Below are positions 17,770 to 26,833 of a stretch of 64,000 nucleotides of DNA, in pieces. This DNA is from Candidatus Laterigemmans baculatus (GTDB lineage: Bacteria; Planctomycetota; Planctomycetia; Pirellulales; Pirellulaceae): the NCBI RefSeq assembly GCF_010367455.1, contig NZ_WRPR01000012.1, positions 48,981-112,980 on the forward strand. The letters run 5' to 3'. Position numbers and translations under genes: made by a program. Each line of letters opens with the position of its first letter. Positions within the stretch are counted from its first letter, which is position 1. The notes under the pieces were generated by a model. It searched no databases, was not told the DNA's origin, and saw nothing but the letters and a program-made list of their open reading frames with translations.

Positions 17770-17913
17770 TGAGCCGTAGGCGCTAGCCTCGGGCATTCGA
17801 TCCCGGGATCACCGCTGCAGAACCCGCGGCTAGCGCCGTCGGCTCACCCGCGGCTAGCGCCGTCGGCTCACCCGCGGCTAGCGCCGTCGGCTCACCCGCG
17901 GCTGATGACAGGC
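17770..17913. repeat. CTAG-family repeat element with three tandem 24-bp units
   Basis: It begins with TGAGCCGTAGGCGCTAGCCT as in the elements at 4366 and 10120. The element then has a 24-base unit (ACCCGCGGCTAGCGCCGTCG + GCTC) repeated three times at 17822-17845, 17846-17869 and 17870-17893, and a broken fourth. The right end TGATGACAGGC is a worn version of the TGACAGGGC terminus. It is followed directly by CTAA (17914-17917), whose first three bases are the complement of the stop codon of the gene at 17914-18213. Confidence 0.7.
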
Positions 17914-18213
17914 CTAACGGTGTTCGCGGACGGCGTCGACCAGCTCGGCTTTCTTCATCTTGCTGCGGCCGCGGATGTGCATCTCTGCTGCTATGTTTCG
18001 CAGCTCGTCAACCGTCCGGTCCTCAAGCCGCTGATTGGGATTCCCGGTGCCCTGCGTCTTGCGGTTCGGAGTCCGCCCTTCTTTGCGGCGCTGTTTATTG
18101 ACGCTCCGGGCGGCGATCTCTTTTGCTCGATCGGCCGGTACATCGCGGTCGAGTTCGCTCTGCTTGATGTGGTCGTACTGCCGCTCGTCTTTCTTGCTCC
18201 ACGCTTCAGGCAT
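17914..18213 (-). CDS. Small Rho-N/SAP-like domain protein
   Basis: A 99-residue basic protein. The N-terminal half (SKKDERQYDHIKQSELDR, then AKEIAARSVNKQRRKEGR) matches small proteins annotated as plasmid-stabilisation or DUF7218-like. The C-terminal 40 residues (RTVDELRNIAAEMHIRGRSKMKKAELVDAVREH) form the helix-extended-helix of the Rho N-terminal domain, which binds single-stranded nucleic acid. It is therefore probably a small nucleic-acid-binding protein. The start ATG at 18211-18213 is the first one compatible with the family. Its stop codon abuts a repeat element. No partner gene is obvious. Confidence 0.8.
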   Translation of the reverse strand: MPEAWSKKDERQYDHIKQSELDRDVPADRAKEIAARSVNKQRRKEGRTPNRKTQGTGNPNQRLEDRTVDELRNIAAEMHIRGRSKMKKAELVDAVREHR

Positions 18214-18606
18214 GATTGCCCCTCCTCGAGATGCGATTGCGATTAGAAGTGGTGGCGATCGGCACGATTCGGGGGCCGTGACGAAATGTCAGGGCCGTGC
18301 CGAACGTGCCGGCGCACGCGAACGTATCTCCACGGACGCATCTCCCATGCCACGGGGCGGATCCTCCCAGGCAGCCTCACCTCCCACGGGCTCCCGCTGG
18401 CATTGTCGTCGGGGCGGGGGAGGAGAATGGTGGTGTCGTCTCGGCGGATTTCTATTATGCTGGAGGTACCCACCCCCAGTGTCGGCGCGCTCTTCCGCAC
18501 GCGATTTCGCTGGCCTCGCGATTTAGCCGGGCCATTCCGTCGCGGTCGCTGGCGAGCCACGGCACTCCCGCCTAGAGTCCCCTCCCTCTATCCAGCCTCC
18601 GGGACG
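18214..18606. other. Spacer without a supported gene
   Basis: About 390 bases separate the Rho-N-like gene (minus) from the DUF1549 gene (plus). The DUF1549 frame stays open through this stretch, but its translation there is Arg/Ser/Pro-rich and lies in front of a good signal peptide. I therefore treat it as non-coding, presumably carrying two divergent promoters. No repeat of the window's families was seen here. Confidence 0.45.
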
Positions 18607-21228
18607 ATGCATACACGAAGCCTGCTTTGTTGCCTGTTCTGGTTCGCCGGTTGTGGTTTTCTGTCCGCGGCGGAAACGGTTCCCCCCTCCGCTTCGGCGT
18701 CACCGGTTTTCGAAGCCGATGTCCGGCCGATTCTCAAGGCCCACTGTTGGCACTGTCACGGCGAAGCGGACCATGTCGAAGGGGGACTCGACACGCGGTT
18801 GGCTCGCTGGCTGCACGAAGGGGGCGATTCGGGAGCCGCGATCGAGCCGGGGGACCACGAGTCGAGCTTGCTCTACCAGCGGATTGCCGACGGGGACATG
18901 CCTCCGGGGGAGAAGCAACTGACGGCGGCCGAACTGGAAACGATCGCCGCCTGGATCGACAGCGGCGCGACGACGGCCCGTCCGGAGCCGGAGACGTTCA
19001 CCGAAGCCGCGTTGTTCACTGAGGAAGAGCGGAGCCACTGGGCGTTTCAGCCGATCGCGCGACCCGAGATTCCGGCCACCGAGCACCCCGAGTTGCTCTC
19101 CACGCCGATCGATGCCTTTTTGCTCGCGCGACTCGAAACGGAGCAGCTCAGCTTCGCTCCGGAAGCCGATCGTGCGACGTTGGTTCGCCGGCTCTACTTC
19201 GATCTGGTTGGACTCCCGCCGGAACCGGACGAGCTGGCGCGAATCATGGCCGACAACTCCCCGGACTGGTATGAGCAGCTGGTCGATCGGCTGCTCGCCT
19301 CACCGGCTTACGGGGAGCGATGGGGACGCCACTGGCTGGACGTCGCCGGCTATGCGGACAGCGACGGATATACCTCCAAGGATATTCCGCGTCCCTGGGC
19401 GTGGCGGTATCGCGACTATGTGATCCGGGCGATGAACGCCGATCGTTCCTGGCGCGAACTGATCGTCGAACAACTTGCTGGCGACGAGCTGTCCGAGCCG
19501 CCCTACAAGAACCTGACCCCCGAACAGGCCGAGGCTCTGATCGGCACCGGCTTTCTGCGCATGGCGCCCGATGGGACTGGCGACAGCGCTGCCGACAAAA
19601 ACACGGCGATCAACGACGTCTTGGCCGAGACGGTCAAGATCGCTTCGACCGCGATGCTCGGGCTGACCGTCGGTTGTGCCCAGTGCCACGACCATCGCTA
19701 TGACCCGATCTCGCAGAAGGATTACCACCGGTTCCGCGCCCTCTTCGAGCCGGCGTTTGACGCGAAGAACTGGCGGACTGCGAACGCTCGACTGATCTCG
19801 CTGTGGTCCGACGAAACGCGGGCCCGAGCTGCGGAGGTTGCCAAAGAACTCAAAGCGGTCAACGAGCAGCGCAGCCAAGAGCTCGACAAGATCGTTGCCG
19901 AGACGTTTGAACGGGAGCTGGCCAAGTTGCCAGAGGAGCTTCAGGCGGACGCTCGGTTGGCCCGCGAGACCGACCCCAAAGAACGGACCGATGCCCAGCA
20001 GAAGTTGATCAAGGAATACCCGTTCTTGAACGTCAATCCGAGAACGGTCTATCTGTACTTGCCCGATCGCTTGAGAGGCTTCAACAAGAAATGGGACGAG
20101 CGGAGAGCGGAGGTGGAAAGCCGCCGCCCGGAAGAAGATCTCGTCCACTGCCTGACCGAAGTCCCGAACCAGGTGCCGAAGAGCTTTGTGTTTGTGCGGG
20201 GGGATTTCAATCAGCCGAGCGACGAAGTGGTCCCAGGACCGCTGACGGTTCTCGGCCGAGAGGAGGTGTCGATCCCAGTCGACGATCCCGAGCTCCCCAC
20301 CACCGGGCGGCGACTGGCCTACGCACAGTACCTGACCGACGGGCGGCATCCGTTGGTCGCGCGGGTGTTGATGAACCGCTTTTGGATGCATCACTTTGGG
20401 CGGGGGATCGTTGCCACGCCGGGTGATTTTGGGGTGCTTGGCGAACCGCCGTCCCATCCCGAGTTGCTCGATTATTTGGCCGACGAATTCATGCGCCGCG
20501 ATTGGCGACTGAAACCGCTGCAGCGGATGATGGTCCTCTCGACCGCTTATCGCCAGACATCGCGACATCGCGCCGAGCACGACGCGGTCGATCCCGACAA
20601 TCGACTGCTGGGCCGGATGCCGGTGCGGCGGTTGGAGGCTGAAGCGATTCGCGACGCGGTGCTCTCGGCGAGCGGCCAACTGGTCCACCAGGTATATGGA
20701 AAGCCTTCGCCGGTCGCTCCCGATGAAGTGGGGCAAATCGTGGTCGCCGTCGACACTCGCGATTCGGCGGGCAGGCCGACCGGCAAGCATGTCGATATTG
20801 GAGGAGACGAGTTCCGCCGCAGCGTGTATGTGGAGGTTCGTCGCACGATGCCGCTGGGGGTGCTCGAGCCGTTCGACGCGCCGGTGATGGCGCCGAACTG
20901 CGAGCTGCGGGTTTCCTCGACCGTCGCCCCGCAATCGCTGCTGATGATGAACAGCCCGTTTCTGGTCGCGCAGGCGGCGAAGATGGCCGAGCGGGTGGTC
21001 CGGGAAGCGGGGAGCGAGCCGGAGGCTCAGCTCCGCGCGGCATGGCGATTGGCCTACGCTCGGGAGCCCTCGCCCGAAGAGGTCGCCTCCGGGGTGCAGT
21101 TCCTCGGTGGCGGTGATGCTGGCGAGTCGGCGGCCGCCGCTGAGGCCGAGGGAAAGGCGGCCAGCCTGTCTCTGACGAACCTCTGCCAGGCGCTGCTCTG
21201 CAGCACCCGATTCCTTTACATTGAGTGA
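18607..21228 (+). CDS. Cytochrome-type DUF1549/DUF1553 secreted protein (PSD1 family)
   Basis: An 873-residue exported protein with a signal peptide to about residue 22. The N-terminal 'cytochrome C-type' domain has the haem motif CWHCH at residues 47-51 (VRPILKAHCWHCHGEA) and ends MPPGEKQLTAAE. DUF1549 follows (PIDAFLLARLE, YGERWGRHWLDVAGYADSDGY, GLTVGCAQCHDHRYDPISQ with a second CxxCH). DUF1553 follows that (HPLVARVLMNRFWMHHFGRG, HPELLDYLADEF, APQSLLMMNSPF). Planctomycetes carry dozens of such proteins, nearly always before a DUF1501 gene as here. Links to polysaccharide breakdown have been proposed, but the reaction is unknown. The ATG at 18607 begins the signal peptide. Confidence 0.92.
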   Translation: MHTRSLLCCLFWFAGCGFLSAAETVPPSASASPVFEADVRPILKAHCWHCHGEADHVEGGLDTRLARWLHEGGDSGAAIEPGDHESSLLYQRIADGDMPPGEKQLTAAELETIAAWIDSGATTARPEPETFTEAALFTEEERSHWAFQPIARPEIPATEHPELLSTPIDAFLLARLETEQLSFAPEADRATLVRRLYFDLVGLPPEPDELARIMADNSPDWYEQLVDRLLASPAYGERWGRHWLDVAGYADSDGYTSKDIPRPWAWRYRDYVIRAMNADRSWRELIVEQLAGDELSEPPYKNLTPEQAEALIGTGFLRMAPDGTGDSAADKNTAINDVLAETVKIASTAMLGLTVGCAQCHDHRYDPISQKDYHRFRALFEPAFDAKNWRTANARLISLWSDETRARAAEVAKELKAVNEQRSQELDKIVAETFERELAKLPEELQADARLARETDPKERTDAQQKLIKEYPFLNVNPRTVYLYLPDRLRGFNKKWDERRAEVESRRPEEDLVHCLTEVPNQVPKSFVFVRGDFNQPSDEVVPGPLTVLGREEVSIPVDDPELPTTGRRLAYAQYLTDGRHPLVARVLMNRFWMHHFGRGIVATPGDFGVLGEPPSHPELLDYLADEFMRRDWRLKPLQRMMVLSTAYRQTSRHRAEHDAVDPDNRLLGRMPVRRLEAEAIRDAVLSASGQLVHQVYGKPSPVAPDEVGQIVVAVDTRDSAGRPTGKHVDIGGDEFRRSVYVEVRRTMPLGVLEPFDAPVMAPNCELRVSSTVAPQSLLMMNSPFLVAQAAKMAERVVREAGSEPEAQLRAAWRLAYAREPSPEEVASGVQFLGGGDAGESAAAAEAEGKAASLSLTNLCQALLCSTRFLYIE

Positions 21229-21236
21229 AGACTGCC

Positions 21237-22682
21237 ATGACGCACCAGCCACATTCGCGGCGGCATTTTTTGATGCAGCAATCGTTCGGGCTCGGCGGAC
21301 TCGCGCTGGCCTGGATGCTGCAGCGCGAACCACTTCGCGCTGCCGGTCCCGCTCAGCCGCCGCTGGAACCGGTCCACTACGATCTGACTCCCAAGAAGCC
21401 GCCGCGGCCGCCGCGGGCGACGGCGATGATCTCGATGTTCATGCAGGGCGGGCCGAGCCACATCGATCTGTTCGATCCCAAGCCCGAGCTGTCTCGCCTG
21501 CACATGAAGACTTATACCGGCGAGATCAAGTATGACAATGCGGCCGGAGCCAGTTCGAAGCTGTATGGCAGCCCTTGGAAGTTTTCCAAGTATGGCGAAA
21601 GCGGCATGGAGCTGAGCGAGTTGGTATCGAATCTCGGCAGCGTCGCCGACGATATCTGCATGATTCGCTCGATGCACACCGGGGTGAACAACCACGGTCA
21701 ATCGATCAACGCCATGAACACCGGGCGGATCACCGCGGGACGGCCCTCGCTCGGTTCGTGGATGACCTACGCACTCGGCTCCGAAGCGGATAACCTGCCC
21801 GCCTTCGTCGTGCTCAGCGACCCTAAAGGCCTACCGGTGCTCGGCGTCGATAACTGGCGCAATGGCTGGTTGCCGTCGATCTACCAAGGGACGGTGGTGC
21901 GTCCCACCGAACCGCGAATCTTGAACCTCGACCCGCCCCCATCGGTGTCGGGGCGGCGGCAGGAACGGTTCCTCTCCTACCTGCAGCAATTGAACCAGGA
22001 GCATTTGGCGGAAAACCCAGGCGAGACCGATCTGGAAGCGCGCATCCAGAGCTACGAGCTGGCTGCCAAGATGCAGACGAGCGCGAAAGAAGCGCTCGAT
22101 CTCTCGCAGGAAACCGCGGCGACGCTCAAGCGTTACGGCATCGACAATCCGGAAACCAAAGATTACGCTTCCCGCTGCCTAATTGCGCGGCGATTGGTCG
22201 AACGTGGAGTGCGGTTCGTCCAGATCTATACCGGGAACCAAACCTGGGACCATCACAGCAACATTGGCAAACTCCTGCCGGCCGTGTGTGGCAAGACCGA
22301 TCAGCCCGCCGCGGCGCTCGTTGCCGATTTGAAGGAGCGTGGGTTGCTCGACACGACGCTCGTCCACTGGGGCGGTGAGATGGGGCGGCTCCCGGTGATC
22401 GAGAACGAGAAGAATATTGGCCGCGACCATAATACCTACGGGTTCAGCATGTGGCTCGCCGGCGGTGGCATCGAGGGTGGTAAGATTCATGGTGCGACCG
22501 ACGAACTCGGACACCGCGCGGTCAGCGACATCGTCAACCATTACGACTACCACGCCACGCTGCTGCACCTGTTTGGTCTCGATCACAACTCGCTGAATTT
22601 CCAGCAGCCGACCGGCGTGGGAAGCCTCGTCGACGGGCAGGAAGCGAGGATCGTCGAAGAGATCCTCAAACATCCGGTCTGA
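21237..22682 (+). CDS. DUF1501 secreted protein (sulfatase-like fold)
   Basis: A 481-residue protein with a Tat-like leader (HSRRHFLMQQSFGLGGLA). DUF1501 hallmarks are MISMFMQGGPSHIDLFDPKP at the start of the mature domain, then MIRSMHTGVNNHG, RRLVERGVRFVQIYTG, DTTLVHWGGEMGRLP and GRDHNTYGFSMWLAGGG. The metal-binding pattern is related to the alkaline phosphatase/sulfatase superfamily. It pairs with the upstream DUF1549/1553 protein, whose stop it nearly overlaps. A GTG at 21225 overlaps that stop as GTGA and is an alternative start; I prefer the ATG at 21237, eight bases after AGTGAAG. Confidence 0.92.
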   Translation: MTHQPHSRRHFLMQQSFGLGGLALAWMLQREPLRAAGPAQPPLEPVHYDLTPKKPPRPPRATAMISMFMQGGPSHIDLFDPKPELSRLHMKTYTGEIKYDNAAGASSKLYGSPWKFSKYGESGMELSELVSNLGSVADDICMIRSMHTGVNNHGQSINAMNTGRITAGRPSLGSWMTYALGSEADNLPAFVVLSDPKGLPVLGVDNWRNGWLPSIYQGTVVRPTEPRILNLDPPPSVSGRRQERFLSYLQQLNQEHLAENPGETDLEARIQSYELAAKMQTSAKEALDLSQETAATLKRYGIDNPETKDYASRCLIARRLVERGVRFVQIYTGNQTWDHHSNIGKLLPAVCGKTDQPAAALVADLKERGLLDTTLVHWGGEMGRLPVIENEKNIGRDHNTYGFSMWLAGGGIEGGKIHGATDELGHRAVSDIVNHYDYHATLLHLFGLDHNSLNFQQPTGVGSLVDGQEARIVEEILKHPV

Positions 22683-22730
22683 GGGGACATCGCCACGTTG
22701 GATTCGTTCGCAGCAGAACGGCTCGTGAAG

Positions 22731-22802
22731 AGTCGTTTAACGGCAAGCCGAAGGCGACTGTGTTTTAAAGAGCAGTCGCCTGCGGCTTGCCGTTAAACGA
22801 CT
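22731..22802. repeat. 30-bp-arm hairpin repeat (TCGTTTAACGGCAAGCCG family)
   Basis: Arms 22731-22760 and 22773-22802 are inverted copies with one mismatch around a 12-base AT-rich loop. It lies 48 bases after the DUF1501 stop and could act as a terminator-like or transcript-stabilising hairpin. One arm of the same family closes the window at 63966-63993. Confidence 0.8.
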
Positions 22803-22969
22803 AGGTGACGAATCGCTGGGCGAGTGGAGTGGGAATTTTCACCCCTCCTGCGCGCTTCTTGGGTTGGCGAGGGCTCTAATGCGCTGACGGCACTTGCTGT
22901 CGCGACTCGCCGCCGCCTGTACCCCGGGGCGGGCCGCGTGCTTCTCACCCTGCTGCCCCGCTGCGTGCT

Positions 22970-24115
22970 ATGTCGACGACGCCTCCCACTCGTCCGTCTC
23001 AAAACCCGCTTCCCCCACAGCGGAGAGGCCCGGCCGGTTACCGGTTGCTGATCTGGATTTTCAGCCTCACCTTTGCCGTGCTCTGCTACTGGTTGCTGGG
23101 GTTCATTCTCCGCGACATCGGCCGAATCGATGGCCCGCAGTACCGGGAGCTCGAGGCGCAGATGCTCGATCCGGAACTGCTCACGACCGATGAAGACCTG
23201 GCCGATCAGCTGGCCGAGGCCGAGCGGGAAATCGCCGATTTGAGTGAACAGCAGCGTCTGCTCGGAGCCAGCATCGCCAACTCGCAGCAAACGGTGAATC
23301 AGCTGCTTGAGATCCAGCGGCTGAGCATCGAAAAGGAGACGGAGTTGACCGAGGAGGAGATGGCGGCGATGACCAGCAATCTCCAGCTCTTTCTCGAGAA
23401 TCAGCGCGAGTATCAAGCGCTCAACTCGCAAATTTCCGAACTGACGCAAACGCGGCAAACACTGAGAGAACAAAAACGGCTCAGCGAGCAGGCCCTGGCC
23501 GAAGCTCGCGGGCCCATTCAGGAGGAATTTGAGGAGAGGCTGCAGAGCCACAATCTCAAGCTCGCTGGACTCAAGCTGGCCGTCTTGCTGCCGCTACTGA
23601 TAGTGATTCTGTTGCTCTTTCTGCGCTATAAGGAAAGTCTTTATGCGCCGATGATGTATGCGGCTGGTGGTGCGATCTCGCTCAAAGTGCTGATGGTGAT
23701 GCATGAGCATTTCCCTGCCGAATATTTCAAATACATCCTGATCGCGATCTCGCTGATTATCGTCGCTTGGATCCTCGTCCATCTGCTGCGGATGCTGGCG
23801 TTTCCCAAGCGGGACTGGTTGATCAAGCAGTACCGCGAGGCTTATGCCTCCTTCTTCTGTCCAGTCTGCGAATTTCCGATCCAGCGGGGGCCTTTGAAGT
23901 TCCGGGCCTGGACCCGCCGTACGATCCGCAAAGCCCGGTTTGAGGTTGGCTCCGGCGAAGGTACTGCCGGGGACCGTCCCTACTGGTGCCCGGCCTGCCA
24001 TACCCAGCTGTACGAAGAATGCAGCCGCTGCCATGCCACTCGGCACAGTCTGCTGGGAACGTGTGAGAAATGCGGTGCCGAGAAACTGCCGCTGGCGTCG
24101 GACGCCGGGAGCTAG
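22970..24115 (+). CDS. Membrane protein with coiled coil and C-terminal zinc ribbons
   Basis: A 381-residue protein I do not recognise. After a Pro-rich start comes one membrane segment (YRLLIWIFSLTFAVLCYWLL, about 24-43). A long Glu/Gln-rich coiled coil follows (about 75-190, LAEAEREIADLSEQQ). Three more hydrophobic segments follow (LAGLKLAVLLPLLIVILLLF, a weak one near 225-245, and YILIAISLIIVAWILVHLL). The C-terminal 90 residues have CPVC, CPAC, CSRC and CEKC pairs, typical of two zinc ribbons. The layout suggests an envelope-anchored scaffold or sensor with a cytoplasmic metal-binding tail. It stands alone between repeats. Confidence 0.75.
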   Translation: MSTTPPTRPSQNPLPPQRRGPAGYRLLIWIFSLTFAVLCYWLLGFILRDIGRIDGPQYRELEAQMLDPELLTTDEDLADQLAEAEREIADLSEQQRLLGASIANSQQTVNQLLEIQRLSIEKETELTEEEMAAMTSNLQLFLENQREYQALNSQISELTQTRQTLREQKRLSEQALAEARGPIQEEFEERLQSHNLKLAGLKLAVLLPLLIVILLLFLRYKESLYAPMMYAAGGAISLKVLMVMHEHFPAEYFKYILIAISLIIVAWILVHLLRMLAFPKRDWLIKQYREAYASFFCPVCEFPIQRGPLKFRAWTRRTIRKARFEVGSGEGTAGDRPYWCPACHTQLYEECSRCHATRHSLLGTCEKCGAEKLPLASDAGS

Positions 24116-24139
24116 CCCTGGGCATCGAGAACCAATCAA

Positions 24140-24213
24140 ATCAGCCGCCACGCGCTAGCGTCCGGTTTCCCCTGCGTTTTTTGGAAACCGGGGGCTAGCG
24201 CCCGGCGGCTGAT
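24140..24213. repeat. Palindromic repeat, complete copy of the CAGCCGCCACGCGCTAGC family
   Basis: Arms 24140-24170 and 24183-24213 are imperfect inverted copies (TCAGCCGCCACGCGCTAGCG against its near-complement) with a 12-base loop. It sits 24 bases after the membrane-protein stop and 12 bases before the stop of the convergent esterase gene. That stop is itself part of a CTAG. Confidence 0.78.
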
Positions 24214-24225
24214 GCATCAGTCGGG

Positions 24226-25482
24226 CTAGCGTTTGGCCGATTTCGTCGGGGCGTCCATCAGGAAGTGCTCGAAGAACGAGTACACGACTTCGTTGGCTTC
24301 GGGGTTCGGCGAGTGCTCGGGGCGATTGGTCATCCCGACGCGGTTTTCGTAGCCGAGCACATCGTTGACTGCGATCGTGTGGTTCAGCGCCATCCATCGC
24401 TCCGGAGGATCTTCCGCGCCGCCGGAAACGAGAAACGGCCGCGGGGCCATCAGCGCGTGGAGTTCATGCAGGTCGCGGCCTTCGGCGACCAGGCGAGGGT
24501 ACAAACCCTGCGCCGGGTTGTCGGACGTGATCAAGCCTCGCCGCCGCCACGGCTTGGGATGGTAACCGAGGTACCACGGTTCCCAATAATTGATGCTCGG
24601 CCGCGTGCTGCTGAAAGTGATGCCAGGGTCCGACCAGGCGGCGCAGGCGAATTTCTCAAACAGGCAGGAAGCGAACATCGCCCACTTGCCGCCGAACGAG
24701 TGGCCGACGATGCCAATCCGCTCCGCATCGACTTCCGGCCGATTGGCGAGCACATGCCAGGCATTGGCTGCGGCGTAGGCCAGCATCGACAGCGGCTGGA
24801 CCTCCGCATTCTCGATGCTCGGATGGTAGAGCGAGTAGGTGCGAGCGGCCGTCGCTTCGGTCGTCCCGATCGACAACACGACGAAGCCCCGCTGGGCGAG
24901 CTGCCAGCCGTAGTCGCGATTTTCTTTGCCGAGTCCGATCGACGTCTCCGGCTCGTAGAACACGGTGACCACCGCCGGCCGGGGGCCATCTCCCGGGGGA
25001 ATCAGCAAGTAGCCGGTCGTCTTCTCCTGCGGCGTCCACTGGAAGCGGACGCGGAGCTGCCGGATGCCGTCCCGCTGCTCCTCCTCGAGGACCTCCAGTT
25101 GCTGGTCTTGGATCAGCGGCGGCCACTGACCCATCAATCCATGCCACTGGTCCAAAATCTCCTGTCGGCGGCGAGCCCAATCGTCGGCATTCTGGACCAC
25201 CGACCCGTCGAGAAAACGCAGCGGGCTGCGGAAGGAGCCAAATTCGCCTTCCCACTTTTCGGGGACGTCGAACGCTGGAGCAATCCGTTCCCAGGCAGTC
25301 GTCGCGGCCGCTTGCTCCGGGGACTTCGCTTCGTCGCGAGCGGCCTCAGATGCGGGCTGTAGGGCAGGTGCGGGCTGCTGGGCAGAGGTTTGGGCGTACG
25401 TGCGGCACGGCGCCGCGGCGGTCGCGGCGACAACGATCGCGGCGATAGGAACGGTTTTCCACTTCGAGGGCCAAGCTCGCAT
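24226..25482 (-). CDS. Exported alpha/beta hydrolase (acetyl-xylan-esterase-like)
   Basis: A 418-residue protein with a Sec signal peptide (about residues 1-30, ending TYA-QT). The hydrolase core shows GYLLIPPGDGPRPAVV and the nucleophile elbow IGIVGHSFGGKW with Ser262. The conserved acid is probably near SGGAEDPPERW, and the His near RPEHSPNPEA. The family includes esterases acting on acetylated or glucuronoylated polysaccharides, which fits an exported planctomycete enzyme; the substrate is not proven. The ATG at 25482 has GAAGAGAT just before it and starts the signal peptide, so I reject the 20-codon longer frame. It is divergent from the SGNH esterase gene 209 bases away. Confidence 0.83.
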   Translation of the reverse strand: MRAWPSKWKTVPIAAIVVAATAAAPCRTYAQTSAQQPAPALQPASEAARDEAKSPEQAAATTAWERIAPAFDVPEKWEGEFGSFRSPLRFLDGSVVQNADDWARRRQEILDQWHGLMGQWPPLIQDQQLEVLEEEQRDGIRQLRVRFQWTPQEKTTGYLLIPPGDGPRPAVVTVFYEPETSIGLGKENRDYGWQLAQRGFVVLSIGTTEATAARTYSLYHPSIENAEVQPLSMLAYAAANAWHVLANRPEVDAERIGIVGHSFGGKWAMFASCLFEKFACAAWSDPGITFSSTRPSINYWEPWYLGYHPKPWRRRGLITSDNPAQGLYPRLVAEGRDLHELHALMAPRPFLVSGGAEDPPERWMALNHTIAVNDVLGYENRVGMTNRPEHSPNPEANEVVYSFFEHFLMDAPTKSAKR

Positions 25483-25691
25483 ATCTCTTCGAATTCCAGT
25501 GCAGGCGGTGTCGCGGGTGCGGCGAACGACCTCGCTTCGCAAGCCGATCCAGCGCGACTGCCGCGAAGGGCGTGAAGGTCGTTTATGATTGTAGTCCGTC
25601 TGCCGTCTGACTGTAGCCCGTCCCTTTGCCCCGGTCGCCCGTGCCCCTTGCGGCCCGCCGGCTGGCCGGTAACCACCTTGGAGATCACCCC

Positions 25692-26825
25692 ATGAGTTTA
25701 TTTTTGGATCGTCGTCGGTTTCTCCGTTTCGCTACGACTGCGGCCGGAGTGGCCGGGGCGGCCGGAGTGGCCGGGGTGGCTCCCGCTTTCGCTCAAGACC
25801 CGCCGGCCTCGAAGAAGATCGCTTGGCACGACGTCCGCGACTGGGGCGTGGAGGGAAAGGGGTGGGCGGATACCGAAAAGTACTACGACCGCTTGCCAGC
25901 CCGCGCCAAAGGTCGAGTCCGCGACGCGGTCTGGAGTCTCAGTCGTCATTCCGCGGGAATGCTCACGCGGTTTCAAACCGACGCGGATGAGATATTCGTC
26001 GATTATCAAGTGACCTCCGATCGCTTGGACATGCCCCACATGCCTGCGACCGGTGTCAGCGGAGTCGACCTGTACGCCGACGACGCGGAAGGGGATTGGA
26101 AGTGGCTCTCGGTGTCCCGGCCGGCTGCCCAGACGATCAACACCAGTTTGATCTCCGGGATCGCGCCCGGAGAGCGCGGCTATACGCTCTATCTGCCGCT
26201 GTACAACGGGACCGAGTATTTGAGAGTCGGCGTGCCCGAGGGTGCGAAGTTCGCTCCGATCGAGCCGCGGCAAGAGAAGCCGATCGTGTTCTATGGGACG
26301 TCGATCACCCACGGCGCCTGTGCATCGCGTCCGGGGATGCCCCACCCGGCGATTCTCGGTCGTCGCCTGAATCGCCCGGTGATCAATCTCGGTTTTTCCG
26401 GCAATGGGAAAATGGAAGCCGAAGTGGGCGAGTTTCTCTGTGAGCTGGATCCAGCGGTGTATGTGATCGACTGCTTGCCGAATATGAACGGCGAAGAGGT
26501 GGCCGAGCGGGCCGAACCGCTGGTCCGCCAGCTTCGCGCCGCACGGCCGGAAACGCCGATCCTGCTCGTCGAAGATCGCACCTACACCAATGCTCCGTTC
26601 CTGCCCGATCGCCAGCAGCGTCACGAATCGAGCCGCGCGGCGTTGCGAGCTGCGTACAATGCAGTCGTCGATGCGGGGATGAAGAAGATCGCCTACCTCA
26701 ACGGCGAAACCCTGCTCGGTGACGATCGCGACGACACGACCGATGGCTCTCATCCTTCGGATCTCGGTTTTTACCGACATGCCGAGGCGATGGAGCCGGT
26801 GTTAGAAAAATTGCTCCAAGCCTGA
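25692..26825 (+). CDS. Tat-exported SGNH/GDSL hydrolase
   Basis: A 377-residue exported esterase. The leader MSLFLDRRRFLRFATTAAGV carries a twin-arginine motif and ends near AFA-QD. Residues 40-190 form a beta-sandwich accessory domain (DVRDWGVEGKGWADTEKYYDR). The catalytic SGNH domain begins IVFYGTSITHGACASR with nucleophile Ser204. Block II Gly and block III Asn fit NLGFSGNGKME and CLPNMNGEE, and the Asp-His pair is TDGSHPSDLGF. It is probably a carbohydrate deacetylase-type enzyme. It precedes the DUF1549 gene by only eight bases, so it is likely in that operon. Confidence 0.88.
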   Translation: MSLFLDRRRFLRFATTAAGVAGAAGVAGVAPAFAQDPPASKKIAWHDVRDWGVEGKGWADTEKYYDRLPARAKGRVRDAVWSLSRHSAGMLTRFQTDADEIFVDYQVTSDRLDMPHMPATGVSGVDLYADDAEGDWKWLSVSRPAAQTINTSLISGIAPGERGYTLYLPLYNGTEYLRVGVPEGAKFAPIEPRQEKPIVFYGTSITHGACASRPGMPHPAILGRRLNRPVINLGFSGNGKMEAEVGEFLCELDPAVYVIDCLPNMNGEEVAERAEPLVRQLRAARPETPILLVEDRTYTNAPFLPDRQQRHESSRAALRAAYNAVVDAGMKKIAYLNGETLLGDDRDDTTDGSHPSDLGFYRHAEAMEPVLEKLLQA

Positions 26826-26833
26826 GCCGGAAC

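Noticed and set aside
17822..17893. Possible CRISPR array
   Set aside because: The 24-bp units are directly tandem with no spacers, and no cas genes are nearby; the units derive from a palindromic repeat element.
19300..21333. 677-residue minus-strand open frame
   Set aside because: It is the mirror of the DUF1549/1553 gene; its codon pattern and composition are those of an antisense shadow, with no family motif.
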